From the NCBI RefSeq assembly GCF_015206815.1, contig NZ_JADEXZ010000022.1, positions 1-64,000 on the forward strand: a DNA stretch of 64,000 bases, written 5' to 3'. The notes below the pieces were generated by a model. The model saw only the letters and a list, made by a program, of their open reading frames with translations, was not told the DNA's origin and did not search any database. The stretch comes from Fortiea sp. LEGE XX443 (lineage in GTDB: Bacteria > Cyanobacteriota > Cyanobacteriia > Cyanobacteriales > Nostocaceae). The translations under genes and the position numbers were made by a program. Numbering within the stretch: the stretch's first letter is position 1; every line of letters starts with the position of its first letter. Positions 37,487 to 45,917 of this stretch are shown here, one piece after another.

Positions 37487-38425
37487 TTAAAGATTGCTAA
37501 CGGCTTCCGCAACTAGTCTTGATACAAAGGGTAAGATATCGCGGTTGTTGGCGTTGGCTTTACCTTCAGTAAAAACAATTAATAAGTAGGGACGCTGATT
37601 AAGTATCTCAATATATGCTGCATCATGACGAACTTGACTTGTCCAACCAGCCTTTGACCAAATTTGGGCTTGTTGAGGTAAAGCACCGCCTAAAAAACCT
37701 GTGATTTGGTCTTCTTCGACATTTTTAGGTAAATCATCAGGGTTAAGACTGCGTTTGAGCAAATTCATCATTGCTTGCGATCGCCCACTCGCAACTGCTA
37801 CACCACCTACGATACTATGTAGCAAACGCGCGATCGCATTTGTCGTTAACATATTGCGATTATCAAACGTCTCTCCATAAAATGCCCGTTCCCTTCCATA
37901 AGGGCCATCACACCAAGTTTTTTGACAAACATTTATCGTCTCCATCTCTTCCCAACCCAAAGACTGGTAGTAACGGTTGACAATATGACGCTGTTGCTTC
38001 CAAGTTTCAAATGGCCCTGGTGGTAACTCTGGCCCGGAAGTAGTACCAGTCAAAATATCTACAACTAAACTTGTGGCATCGTTACTAGAATCAATTATCA
38101 TATCGCCCAAGGCTCGCTCCAATTCCTTAGAGGTTTGGATCATGCCTTTTTCTAACCATTCATTTACTGCTACCAAGTAAAATAACTTAACCACACTCGC
38201 GGGATAAATCCGTTCAACACCACGATACGTGAAACCACGGACTGGGTGATTCCAAAAGGCATCTGGAGTTAAAGCGCCACCAGTATTTACGGGTACTGGC
38301 GGATCGTAGACAATCCAAGTCAGAGCAATTTGATTTTGAGCTAATGTCGGAAATGCTGCCCAGGTTGCCTCTAAAATGTCATTACCCAAATTCTCTAGTT
38401 GTTCGTCTTTTCTAAAAAAAACCAT
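37487..38425 (-). CDS. Class A beta-lactamase-like serine hydrolase
   Basis: A 312-aa protein with the penicillin-binding fold motifs: the S-x-x-K in YPASVVKLFYLV (Ser77, Lys80), an SxN motif in DSSNDATS, and a K-A-G (KTG-like) motif in IWSKAGWTSQV. It has no obvious signal peptide. Cyanobacterial proteins of this group are usually called class A beta-lactamase-related, and true lactamase activity is not assured. It lies divergent from the murein peptidase at 38432, only 6 bp apart, so they share a promoter region and a cell-wall theme. Confidence 0.87.
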   Translation of the reverse strand: MVFFRKDEQLENLGNDILEATWAAFPTLAQNQIALTWIVYDPPVPVNTGGALTPDAFWNHPVRGFTYRGVERIYPASVVKLFYLVAVNEWLEKGMIQTSKELERALGDMIIDSSNDATSLVVDILTGTTSGPELPPGPFETWKQQRHIVNRYYQSLGWEEMETINVCQKTWCDGPYGRERAFYGETFDNRNMLTTNAIARLLHSIVGGVAVASGRSQAMMNLLKRSLNPDDLPKNVEEDQITGFLGGALPQQAQIWSKAGWTSQVRHDAAYIEILNQRPYLLIVFTEGKANANNRDILPFVSRLVAEAVSNL

Positions 38426-38431
38426 TGAATA

Positions 38432-39133
38432 ATGCTCTCTAATTCAGAATCCCAAATCCTAAATTTGACCGTAGATAAATACCAATGTCTCGCTGAACTC
38501 AACTTATATGATTCTCCTGCATGTACGCGCTTGGCAACTCAGGCTGCTGTTGGGCGACATTTGCGGGTAACATCAAATCATCAAGATACAGCAGTTGAGG
38601 TGTATTTGTGTGAGGATGATTATCCAGGCTGGGTGTCGTTTTTGGATTTGGGTTTATTACAACCTGCTACTGTACATTATCAAGCTGCAACATTTGCGGA
38701 AACTGAAATTAAAAAACTGCTTCCTAAGGTTATCGCTTTTACCCAAAAAGCTATGGAGCAATCTAATGAGTATCTTTGGGGTGGTACAGTGGGGCCGAAT
38801 TACGATTGTTCTGGTTTGATGCAGGCGGCGTTTGTATCGGTGGGGATTTGGCTACCAAGAGATGCTTATCAGCAAGAAGCTTTTGTCCAAGCAATCACCT
38901 TAGAAGAATTACAGCCAGGGGATTTGGTGTTTTTTGGGACACCTGAAAAAGCTACCCATGTCGGGCTTTATTTGGGTGATGGGGCTTACATCCACAGTTC
39001 TGGTGCAACTCAAGGACGTAATGGGATTGGGATTGACATTCTCTCGGAACAGGGAGATGCGGTGAGTCGGTCATATTATCAGCAACTGCGAGGTGCTGGC
39101 AGAGTTGTGAAGAGTTACGAACCACAGAGATAG
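38432..39133 (+). CDS. NlpC/P60 gamma-D-glutamyl-L-diamino-acid endopeptidase
   Basis: A 233-aa cysteine peptidase that cuts murein peptides. An N-terminal SH3-like region (about residues 15-80) precedes the NlpC/P60 core: LWGGTVGPNYDCSGLMQAAF with the nucleophile Cys126, THVGLYLGDG with His176, and YIHSSG with His188. These numbers match the catalytic triad I recall for the crystallised Anabaena variabilis enzyme (AvPCP), and the length also agrees. There is no signal peptide, consistent with a recycling role on muropeptides already inside the cell. It is adjacent to a lactamase-like gene and follows the nagZ region. Confidence 0.94.
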   Translation: MLSNSESQILNLTVDKYQCLAELNLYDSPACTRLATQAAVGRHLRVTSNHQDTAVEVYLCEDDYPGWVSFLDLGLLQPATVHYQAATFAETEIKKLLPKVIAFTQKAMEQSNEYLWGGTVGPNYDCSGLMQAAFVSVGIWLPRDAYQQEAFVQAITLEELQPGDLVFFGTPEKATHVGLYLGDGAYIHSSGATQGRNGIGIDILSEQGDAVSRSYYQQLRGAGRVVKSYEPQR

Positions 39134-39150
39134 AGAGGGTGCAGAGGGTT

Positions 39151-40170
39151 ATGAGGAGTGGGTTGATTTCAGAAGGAATGGGTCAGGAAAATGGGGCAAT
39201 TTCGGCAAGTGTACCAGATGTGTCGGTGGTTGTACCGGTGCGTGATGAGGTGGAAAGTTTGCCACATTTACTAGAGGCGATCGCATCTACTTTATCTGAT
39301 AATCAGATCAATTATGAAATCATCTGTGTGGATGATGGTTCAACTGATGGTTCTGCGGAATTTCTCAAACAACAAGCACAAATCCGCACTGATTTAAAAG
39401 CGGTGATTCTGCGGCGCAATTACGGACAAACCGCAGCGATGTCTGCTGGGTTTAACTATGCAGTTGGTAAGGCAATTGTAACTTTAGATGCTGACCTGCA
39501 AAATGATCCCGCTGATATCCCAATGTTATTAGCGAAGTTGGATGATGGCTACGATTTGGTCAGCGGTTGGCGACAAAAACGCCAAGATGGCGCGGTTAAT
39601 CGTTTACTTCCTTCTAAAATTGCCAACTGGCTAATTCGGCGCACAACTAGCGTGTATATTCATGACTATGGTTGTTCCCTGAAAGCCTATCGGGCAGAAT
39701 TGGTGGCAGATATGAATCTTTACGGCGAATTACACCGATTTTTACCGGCACTGGCTTATATTGAAGGGGCAAGAATTACAGAAATGCCTGTGCGTCACCA
39801 CGCCCGCAAATTTGGTCGCAGTAAATATGGGATATCGCGGACTTTTCGGGTGTTAATGGATTTGTTAACTATTTTGTTTATGAAAAAGTTCCTCACCCGC
39901 CCGATGCACGTTTTTGGGTTGCTGGGTTTGAGTTCGATGGCTGTGGGCGTAGGGATAGGAATTTATTTGACCTTTGTCAAGTTGGCGATGGGTGAGATGA
40001 TTGGTAATCGCCCGTTGTTGATTTTGGCAGTTCTGTTGTTGGTGACTGGAGTACAGTTGTTTTGCTTTGGTTTGTTAGCAGAGTTACTGATGCGTACCTA
40101 CCATGAATCCCAAGGACGACCTATTTATCGAGTACGGGAAGTAATTGAAAACAAAAATACCCGAACTTGA
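39151..40170 (+). CDS. Membrane-anchored GT2 glycosyltransferase (DPMS/GtrB-like)
   Basis: A 339-aa protein. The GT-A domain (VPVRDEVESLPHLLEA, ICVDDGSTDGS, TLDADLQNDPAD) is of the dolichol/undecaprenyl-phosphate sugar synthase kind, with LRRNYGQTAAMSAGF and YIHDYGCSLKAYRAEL. Two or more C-terminal membrane spans (about 260-285 and 295-325) should hold it at the membrane. The product is probably a polyprenyl-phosphate sugar. I take the ATG at 39151 over the GTG at 39139. It sits 17 bp after the peptidase gene. Confidence 0.88.
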   Translation: MRSGLISEGMGQENGAISASVPDVSVVVPVRDEVESLPHLLEAIASTLSDNQINYEIICVDDGSTDGSAEFLKQQAQIRTDLKAVILRRNYGQTAAMSAGFNYAVGKAIVTLDADLQNDPADIPMLLAKLDDGYDLVSGWRQKRQDGAVNRLLPSKIANWLIRRTTSVYIHDYGCSLKAYRAELVADMNLYGELHRFLPALAYIEGARITEMPVRHHARKFGRSKYGISRTFRVLMDLLTILFMKKFLTRPMHVFGLLGLSSMAVGVGIGIYLTFVKLAMGEMIGNRPLLILAVLLLVTGVQLFCFGLLAELLMRTYHESQGRPIYRVREVIENKNTRT

Positions 40171-40234
40171 TGTAATTCATCATTAAAATTAATTGTAGGT
40201 TTTTCTTTTTTTGCCTTTTGCCTTTTGACTTCTT

Positions 40235-40801
40235 ATGATAGCCTCCTCTCAACCCAACTATTTCACACCCGACGAATATCTGCAAATGGAGGAAACAAGC
40301 TCCATTAAACATGAGTACATCAACGGCTACATTTACGCAATGGCTGGAGCAAGTGATCCTCATGTTACCATCGCTCTCAACCTTGCCACACTTCTGCGGA
40401 GTCATGTGCGTGGTTCTGGCTGCCGTGTTTACATTGCTGATATGAAAGCTCGAATTGAATCTTTGAATCGATACTATTATCCTGATGTTATGGTGACTTG
40501 CGATTCAAGAGATCAAGAAACACCCGTACATAAAAGATTTCCCTGTTTAATTGTTGAAGTTTTATCTGACTCGACTGAAGCCTTTGACAGGGGTGATAAA
40601 TTCGCTGATTACCAAGCACTAGAAAGCTTAAAAGAATACGTTTTAATTAACACCAAACGCCAGCGAGTTGAATGTTTTCGACGTAATGATGATGGCTTGT
40701 GGGTTTTACAAACATACACATCCCAAGAAAAATATTTTCGACTCAATAGTATTAATTTTGAGGCAACAATAGCAGAACTTTACGAAGATGTAGTGTTTTA
40801 A
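40235..40801 (+). CDS. Uma2 family endonuclease (DUF820)
   Basis: A 188-aa protein with the DUF820/Uma2 restriction-like fold: FTPDEYLQMEE, HEYINGYIYAMAGAS, then the catalytic-looking YYPDVMVTCD and LIVEVLSDSTEAFDRGDKFA (Asp and Glu-x-Leu of the PD-(D/E)XK core). These are extremely abundant in Nostocales and of unknown function. It stands alone downstream of the glycosyltransferase. Confidence 0.9.
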   Translation: MIASSQPNYFTPDEYLQMEETSSIKHEYINGYIYAMAGASDPHVTIALNLATLLRSHVRGSGCRVYIADMKARIESLNRYYYPDVMVTCDSRDQETPVHKRFPCLIVEVLSDSTEAFDRGDKFADYQALESLKEYVLINTKRQRVECFRRNDDGLWVLQTYTSQEKYFRLNSINFEATIAELYEDVVF

Positions 40802-40837
40802 TAATGCTGATACCAATTTGCAATGACGCTCGTTCCT

Positions 40838-40872
40838 CTCTACGAGACGCTGCGCGAACGCTAACGCAATTC
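40838..40872. repeat. Short hairpin repeat (TCTCTACGAGACGCTGCGC type)
   Basis: CTCTACGAGACGCTGCGCGAA and following bases resemble the inner part of the repeat at 24873-24914. This is a common Nostoc dispersed sequence. Boundaries are approximate. Confidence 0.5.
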
Positions 40873-40940
40873 GTAGTTAAGAAACTTAGCTGTGACAGTC
40901 CACTATTGGACTATCACATGTCACCTGTTTCCTACTATAT

Positions 40941-43532
40941 TCACCGTGCGTCGCCAATGATGACAAATGGCGACCAATAAAAGGGATGACGGTCAATTTG
41001 CTTTAACTTGGCTTTTTGTAGTGCTTCTCCTTTACTCATGCCTTGCTGGAGATTTGCATAAAAATCAACCATGAGTTTTTGGGTTGATTCGTCTTCAACC
41101 GCCCACAAACTCGCCATTACTGCTTTAGCACCAGCACGTTCAAATATATAGGCAACACCAGCAATGCCTACGCCTTTATCATCAATTTTTTTGGCAGTTT
41201 GACAAGCACTAAGGGTTAATAATTGTGTACCTTTTAAACCTAAAAATGCCGCATCAGCAATGTTAAACTGTGTATCGGCAAACAGCAATGAGTTATTTTT
41301 TAAATTTAATTCTTTACAGTCGGTATTTTGGAAGCAGCCGTGAGTTGCTAAATGGACTAAATTAAAACGTAAGGCTTGATTTTTGAAATTTGCTAAAGTG
41401 GCTTTATTACCAAGATAAGCCTCACTTCCTGATAATTTCTTTGTGATTTCGTTGACTTCTATTTCTGCGCCTGGTAAATTTTGTGGATCACGAGATACGG
41501 GATTACCAAATGCTAAGACTTTTGGTAATTGGTTTGTAGTTTCTTTTAGTGAACCTAAAGAGCTTGTGGAAATGCGAGTGAGATAATTGACGGGATATTT
41601 CTGGATTAAATATTTTTCAGTTTTGCTGTCGCGGAGGGTTTCAAAAGGAAGATAGCGGAGTTTGCCTGTGGCGATGATGCTTAATTGCTTGGGTTGCAAT
41701 TTTTGGATTTCAGCTTCTACAGGTCGAATCAGAATATCATATAATTTAACGCTATTTTCTGCGTAGTCAGGATCACCGTCATTTTCTACTTGCTCTAGAT
41801 ATTGGGTGAGCAGTTGATCAAATTCATCAGGTTTGATTAATGTTTTAATAACGGTTACTTTATTTTTAGTTAAGATAAATATTGCTAAAGACTTTGGTAT
41901 ACTTTCCAAATTGGTCAACAAGACAGGTTGAATTACTACTGTATCGGCGGGAATGGATGATTTAAGCTGGTCAATATCGGCAGGTGTGGTTTCAAAGAGT
42001 TCGGCAACTTCGGGAAATTGGCGAGATATTTCTGTGGCTTGCTGATAGACTTGTGTTTCTAATTGGCGAAATTTTTGGGCGACATCTGCGGAAAAGTTAT
42101 TTTGCAGTTGTTGTCGTTGAGCTTCTAGTTGTTGATTTTTTAAATTCCAATTATTAATAGCTTGTTGGGTTTGGGGGTTAGCAACTTTGGCATTAATTAA
42201 ACGATTGTAGTCAGCTAAATCAGTAGTGCTGAACAGGTTAACCCAGGCAAAAGCTTGGTCATATTTCTTTTGATCAATTAAGACATTGACTAAAGCAGCA
42301 CTCCAGTCATTTTGCTGTAAAAACTTTTGGCGATTTTCTTGCTGTAAACTTCGGCGTATTTCTAAGTTGATTTGCAGAAATTTTTCTAAATCAGTAATGG
42401 CTTTACTGGGTCGATTTGTATTATGAAACAATATACCTCTATGACCCAAAGTATTAGCTTCCCCAAAGCGATCGCCCACGGCACGTCTGAGGGGCAGAGC
42501 TTGGTTGTAAAATTTTAGTGCTTTCTCCTTTTCTCCTAAATCTGAGTAGACTACACCAATGTTATTGAGAGTAGTAGCTTCCCCGGAGCGATCACCCACC
42601 GCACGCCACAGGGTCAGAGCTTGGTTGTAAAATGACAATGCTTGCTGTTTTTGTCCTAAATCGGAGTAGACTAAACCAATGCCACTGAAAGTAGTAGCAA
42701 TGCCAGAGCGATTGCCCACGGCACGATACAGGGGCAGAGCTTGGTTGTAAAATGACAGGGCTTGCTGCTTTTCTCCTAATGCCCAGTAGACTGTACCAAT
42801 GTTATGGAGAGTAACAGCTTCCCCAGAGCGATCGCCCACCGCACGAGATAGGGGAAGGGCTTGGTTGTAAGATGACAGGGCTTTCTGCTTTTCTCCTAAT
42901 GCGTTGTAGACTGAGCCAATGTTATTGAGAGTTCCGGCTTCCCTCGCGCGATTGCCCACTGCACGCCATAGGGGCAGAGCTTGGTTGAAAAATGACAGGG
43001 CTTGCTGCTTTTCTCCTAAATCGGAGTAGACTAGACCAATGTTATTGAGAGTAGTGGCTTTCCTAGAGCGATCGCCCACCGCACGAATTAGGGGCAGAGC
43101 TTGGTTGTAAAATGACAATGCCTGCTGCTTTTCTCCTAATGCGTTGTAGACTGCACCAATATTATTGAGAGTAGTGGCTTCCCCCGCGCGATCGCCCACG
43201 GCACGATATAGGAGCAGAGCTTGGTTGTAAGATGACAGGGCTTTCTGCTTTTCTCCTAATGCGTTGTAGCAAAACCCTAGCTCATTGAGTACAAGTGCTT
43301 CAAGTTTTTGGTCTTTTTGTTCTCGTACTATAACCAAAACTTGCTGGAATATGGGTATGGCTTGTTGATATTCTTGTTGTCGTCCCTTTTGTATCGCCTG
43401 TTCTAGTAGTTTTGTGGCTGTTTCTGCTTGGTTTTTTTTTGTTTCTCCCCAACTGGGTTGAGTTATGAGCGTTACTGTTAGGGGAGTTAAGTAAACACAC
43501 GCAGCTAATACACTGGTAAGAATTTTTTGCAT
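40941..43532 (-). CDS. Secreted TPR-CHAT protein
   Basis: An 863-aa protein. An N-terminal signal-like segment (VLAACVYLTPLTVTLITQPS) is followed by about eight 40-aa TPR units, each built on 'LGEKQQALSFYNQALPL.RAVG', then a helical coiled region (QQLEAQRQQLQNNFSADVAQ), and a C-terminal CHAT domain. The CHAT (caspase-like) dyad is visible in LVHLATHGCFQ and LLTLSACQTAK, and the 'GVAYIFERAGAKAVMASLW' motif follows. CHAT domains are cysteine proteases used in signalling and defence. The DNA of the TPR units (period 120 bp) is strikingly homogeneous, so the array expands and contracts. Confidence 0.92.
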   Translation of the reverse strand: MQKILTSVLAACVYLTPLTVTLITQPSWGETKKNQAETATKLLEQAIQKGRQQEYQQAIPIFQQVLVIVREQKDQKLEALVLNELGFCYNALGEKQKALSSYNQALLLYRAVGDRAGEATTLNNIGAVYNALGEKQQALSFYNQALPLIRAVGDRSRKATTLNNIGLVYSDLGEKQQALSFFNQALPLWRAVGNRAREAGTLNNIGSVYNALGEKQKALSSYNQALPLSRAVGDRSGEAVTLHNIGTVYWALGEKQQALSFYNQALPLYRAVGNRSGIATTFSGIGLVYSDLGQKQQALSFYNQALTLWRAVGDRSGEATTLNNIGVVYSDLGEKEKALKFYNQALPLRRAVGDRFGEANTLGHRGILFHNTNRPSKAITDLEKFLQINLEIRRSLQQENRQKFLQQNDWSAALVNVLIDQKKYDQAFAWVNLFSTTDLADYNRLINAKVANPQTQQAINNWNLKNQQLEAQRQQLQNNFSADVAQKFRQLETQVYQQATEISRQFPEVAELFETTPADIDQLKSSIPADTVVIQPVLLTNLESIPKSLAIFILTKNKVTVIKTLIKPDEFDQLLTQYLEQVENDGDPDYAENSVKLYDILIRPVEAEIQKLQPKQLSIIATGKLRYLPFETLRDSKTEKYLIQKYPVNYLTRISTSSLGSLKETTNQLPKVLAFGNPVSRDPQNLPGAEIEVNEITKKLSGSEAYLGNKATLANFKNQALRFNLVHLATHGCFQNTDCKELNLKNNSLLFADTQFNIADAAFLGLKGTQLLTLSACQTAKKIDDKGVGIAGVAYIFERAGAKAVMASLWAVEDESTQKLMVDFYANLQQGMSKGEALQKAKLKQIDRHPFYWSPFVIIGDAR
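42470..43280 (-). repeat. 120-bp tandem DNA repeats within the TPR-CHAT gene
   Basis: At least seven 120-bp units have nearly the same sequence, for example AGAGCTTGGTTGTAAAATGA recurring once per unit. They encode the 40-aa TPR repeats. The units differ from each other less than the gene as a whole would predict, suggesting recent duplication or gene conversion. Confidence 0.85.
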
Positions 43533-43920
43533 ATAGCAATTTGATTTGGTTTGGGAAAATTGAGAAGTTTAGAGGATGTTTTTAAAGTTTGCTTGTTGGT
43601 GGCGGAAGATTTGAGATCCCCCCCAACCCCCCTTATATCAATTCACAATTCGCAATTCGCAATTCGCAATTAAAAAGCTTAGATGCAGCAAGGCTTTCAG
43701 GATTTAAATCCGTATCATCTTTTTCGTGAAATGGTATTAAAAAGGGGGGCTAATAATCCTCTTAAAGTCCCCCTTTTTAAGGGGGATTTAGGGGGATCTT
43801 CTACAAATAATCAAGCGATCGCACTGTTGCAAACACTACATTCTTCTATAGTAGGGCGATGGCTATGCCCGCCGCAGGCATCGCAAACTCAAATTTAATG
43901 CTAGGTAAGGTAATCATATC
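43533..43920. other. Repeat-rich intergenic region
   Basis: It includes an AATTCGC heptamer tract (about 43641-43672) and a palindromic repeat around 43761-43798 whose core (CCCCCTTTTTAAGGGGGATT...) also occurs at 46699-46736. A 71-codon frame here is made largely of these repeats and is not considered a gene. Confidence 0.6.
43761..43798. repeat. GGGGGATC-type palindromic repeat, copy 1
   Basis: CTTAAAGTCCCCCTTTTTAA then GGGGGATTTAGGGGGATC. A matching copy lies at 46699-46736 with a single difference by eye. Confidence 0.7.
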
Positions 43921-43943
43921 TCCCTCAGTGTTTTGCTTTCTCT

Positions 43944-44084
43944 GAAGTAACTTCCGCTTTCCTTGAAGTAACTTTTGCTTTCCCGGAAGTAACTTCCGTT
44001 TTCCTTGAAATAACTTTCGCTTTCCCGGAAGTAACTTCTACTTTCCCGGAAGTAACTTTTGCTTTCCTTGAAGTAACTTCCGCT
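43944..44084. repeat. 21-bp tandem repeat array (6-7 units)
   Basis: Units such as GAAGTAACTTCCGCTTTCCT plus one base, alternating with GAAGTAACTTTTGCTTTCCC plus one base, repeat without spacers over 43944-44084, with degenerate copies on each side. The period is exactly 21 bp, as in the array at 17178-17366, and the reverse complement of that array shares a weak 'GAAGTRA' core. Confidence 0.85.
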
Positions 44085-44230
44085 TTAACATTTCCGTGTT
44101 TCCCTCAATCTGTAGCAGTTTCCGCTTTAACATTGGTTATTTAACAAAAATCAATAATTTTACGTATGGCAACTTTTTATACAATTGTCCACCATAGAGT
44201 AAGGATAAATTCAAAAAATGAGTATTAATT

Positions 44231-44599
44231 ATGTCAAGAAGAAAGCGCACTTCACGTATTCTCGACAAAGCCGAAATGCGTCTAGCAAGTATTAAAGCTA
44301 TCAGTCCTGCGCTAGATGTAGGAGAAGGATTAACAGTCACAGATTATACTGAGAAAATTGAAAAGATGCGACAATTACTGGAGGCGTACAATACCACCCT
44401 CTCTAATATTGATGCTTTATTAACCCAGATTGTGGAAAATGAAGAACATTTAGCAGATTATTCTGAAAATGTTTTGCGTGGAATTGCTTATAAGTTTGGC
44501 AATAATAGTCATGAGTATCAAATGGCTGGAGGTACTCGAAAAAGCGATCGTAAGCGTGCAATGCGTCAAAGCATGGTTTTAACTACTACCTCAAGCTAA
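44231..44599 (+). CDS. Small helical protein, unknown function
   Basis: A 122-aa basic protein. It starts MSRRKRTSRILDKAEMRLAS, has a helical central part (KIEKMRQLLEAYNTTLSNID, LLTQIVENEEHLADYSENVL) and ends with an arginine/lysine-rich stretch (GGTRKSDRKRAMRQ). It has no signal or membrane span. Conserved-looking small proteins like this occur in Nostoc, but I do not recognise a family. Confidence 0.7.
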   Translation: MSRRKRTSRILDKAEMRLASIKAISPALDVGEGLTVTDYTEKIEKMRQLLEAYNTTLSNIDALLTQIVENEEHLADYSENVLRGIAYKFGNNSHEYQMAGGTRKSDRKRAMRQSMVLTTTSS

Positions 44600-44630
44600 C
44601 GTGAGTTTGATGAACCTCTCCCCAACCCCT

Positions 44631-44829
44631 CTCCGCATCGGCTACCGTGTACACACAAATTATCTAATCACCCCAAAATTGTTTTTTGTAGGGTGTGTTA
44701 TGCCTCTGGCTAACGCACCATCGAAGATTTTCGGTGCGTTAGGACTGTCGTCCATAACGCACCCTACCAGATGAAAACGAAGCAGAGTAGGATTTTTAGA
44801 CTTGTGTGTACATCGTAGCTCCGCATCGG
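44631..44829. mobile_element. 177-bp MITE-like insertion with 11-bp target duplication
   Basis: An element from 44642 to 44818 is bounded by imperfect 17-bp inverted repeats (CTACCGTGTACACACAA and, reading inward from the right, CTACGATGTACACACAA; 15/17). It is flanked by identical 11-bp direct repeats CTCCGCATCGG (44631-44641 and 44819-44829). Removing it plus one repeat restores the palindrome CCCCTCTCCGCATCGGAGAG..., a sequence type found uninterrupted near 59261. Inside are nested hairpins (GTAGGGTGTGTTATG at 44688-44702 with 44753-44767, and CTAACGCACC at 44710-44719 with 44733-44742). Confidence 0.8.
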
Positions 44830-44901
44830 AGAGGGGCTTAAATCCTCCTAATTTTGAACAAAAAATTTAAGGTTTTAAAGTATTAAACGTAGGTTGGCTA
44901 A

Positions 44902-44948
44902 AGCGCAGCGCAACCCAACATGGATCTGGGAAACTCAAGATAGATATT
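44902..44948. repeat. 47-bp direct repeat A, copy 1
   Basis: AGCGCAGCGCAACCCAACAT... is identical over 47 bp to 45831-45877. The BrnT/BrnA-like pair lies between the two copies. Confidence 0.8.
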
Positions 44949-45060
44949 TAGGATGTGTTAGCGTCAGCGTAAAGCATCACCAAATATCTCGGTGAGTTAC
45001 GGCTGTCGCCTAATGCACCCTACTGGACTAATAACTGTTCACTGTTCACTGTTCACTGAT

Positions 45061-45099
45061 TTAATAAGGTGTTGCTTGAATTGTCATTGTTCTTTTTTG
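45061..45099 (-). pseudogene. 3' remnant of a paralogue of the gene at 45918
   Basis: This 39-bp stretch matches the last 39 bp of the gene at 45918-46508 with two differences. Read on the minus strand both encode the same peptide, QKRTMTIQATPY-stop, so the two differences are silent. That is the trace expected of a once functional paralogue now reduced to its tail. Confidence 0.65.
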
Positions 45100-45151
45100 T
45101 AGAGTTACGTTATTTTTGCGTAAGTTCTATTAAAAGAATGAGGCGATCGCA

Positions 45152-45448
45152 CTAACAATTAGTTTGAGAGCTAATTTCTTGTAAAATCTCTGAAATTTCT
45201 GCTTCTGATTGAATATGTCGTGCCAGAACTTGAGCAGTAGCCTCTAGCACGCGGTTAGAAAATAACTTAGCTACATCTTGGCGTAAACCTTGCCCAATAT
45301 AAAATTTAAGTAATGCCTCACAAGACATGTCTCGACTGTCTGCTATTTTTTTGAGCGATTCTAAGGTATCTTTAGGGATTTCTAAAGATACTGTTTCATG
45401 TGAGCGTGGACGCAGTTGTAATGTAAATTCTTCTTCAGGGTTGTTCAT
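45152..45448 (-). CDS. Antitoxin-like CopG/BrnA-type protein
   Basis: A 98-aa protein with an N-terminal strand followed by helices typical of ribbon-helix-helix antitoxins (SHETVSLEIPKDTLESLKKI, SCEALLKFYIGQGLRQDVAK). It starts 14 bp inside the end of the BrnT-like toxin gene and so is the second gene of a toxin-antitoxin operon. It should bind DNA and neutralise the toxin. Assignment to the BrnA family is by position and fold type, not by a named motif. Confidence 0.82.
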   Translation of the reverse strand: MNNPEEEFTLQLRPRSHETVSLEIPKDTLESLKKIADSRDMSCEALLKFYIGQGLRQDVAKLFSNRVLEATAQVLARHIQSEAEISEILQEISSQTNC

Positions 45449-45740
45449 AAAGCTTTCTTTCTGTACGAGTTGCTAGACGAGCGGAAATGATCCGGTTTCG
45501 TAATCCACGTTCTACATAGACAACAAGCAACAAGCGTTGTTCAAGAGAATACCCAATGATAAAAGCCCGTTGTTCGCTACTAGTAGTATTGATAGGATTT
45601 GCATCGCCGGTTTGATAGAAAGGATCAAAGAAAACCTCTGCGGCTTCTTCAAAAGTAATGTCATGTTTTTCGATGTTGCTTCGGGCTTTATTGCTATCCC
45701 ACTCAAATTCAACACCTTGTAGGCGATAAACAATATCCAT
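45435..45740 (-). CDS. brnT: BrnT-family ribonuclease toxin
   Basis: A 101-aa protein with the BrnT pattern: FEWDSNKARSNIEKHDITFE at the N-terminus, AAEVFFDPF, RAFIIGYSLEQRLLLVVYVE, and IISARLATRTERKLYE at the C-terminus (conserved Arg and Tyr). BrnT toxins are small RelE-like ribonucleases of type II toxin-antitoxin pairs. As usual the toxin gene precedes the antitoxin gene, overlapping it by 14 bp. The pair lies between direct repeats. Confidence 0.92.
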   Translation of the reverse strand: MDIVYRLQGVEFEWDSNKARSNIEKHDITFEEAAEVFFDPFYQTGDANPINTTSSEQRAFIIGYSLEQRLLLVVYVERGLRNRIISARLATRTERKLYEQP

Positions 45741-45830
45741 GCGTTTATTTTATCGTCATAGTATTAGACATAGGTTGAGTGTTTGCCTTACAGCCCTAAG
45801 GGCATCCTACGGCAGGCGTTTTCGTAGGGT

Positions 45831-45877
45831 AGCGCAGCGCAACCCAACATGGATCTGGGAAACTCAAGATAGATATT
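45831..45877. repeat. 47-bp direct repeat A, copy 2
   Basis: Identical to 44902-44948. Together with the 39-bp tail pair (45061-45099 and 45918-45956) it shows that the order A-B occurs twice, once each side of the toxin-antitoxin genes. Confidence 0.8.
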
Positions 45878-45917
45878 GGTGTTGGGTTTCCTTACGTCAA
45901 CCCAACCTACAATAGTG

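Noticed and set aside
43683-43898. 71-aa coding frame
   Set aside because: Built mostly from the GGGGGATC palindromic repeat and a palindromic GCCCGCCGCAGGC stretch; no ribosome-binding sequence or recognisable protein.
43944-44084. CRISPR array
   Set aside because: Same reason: a simple tandem array without spacers.
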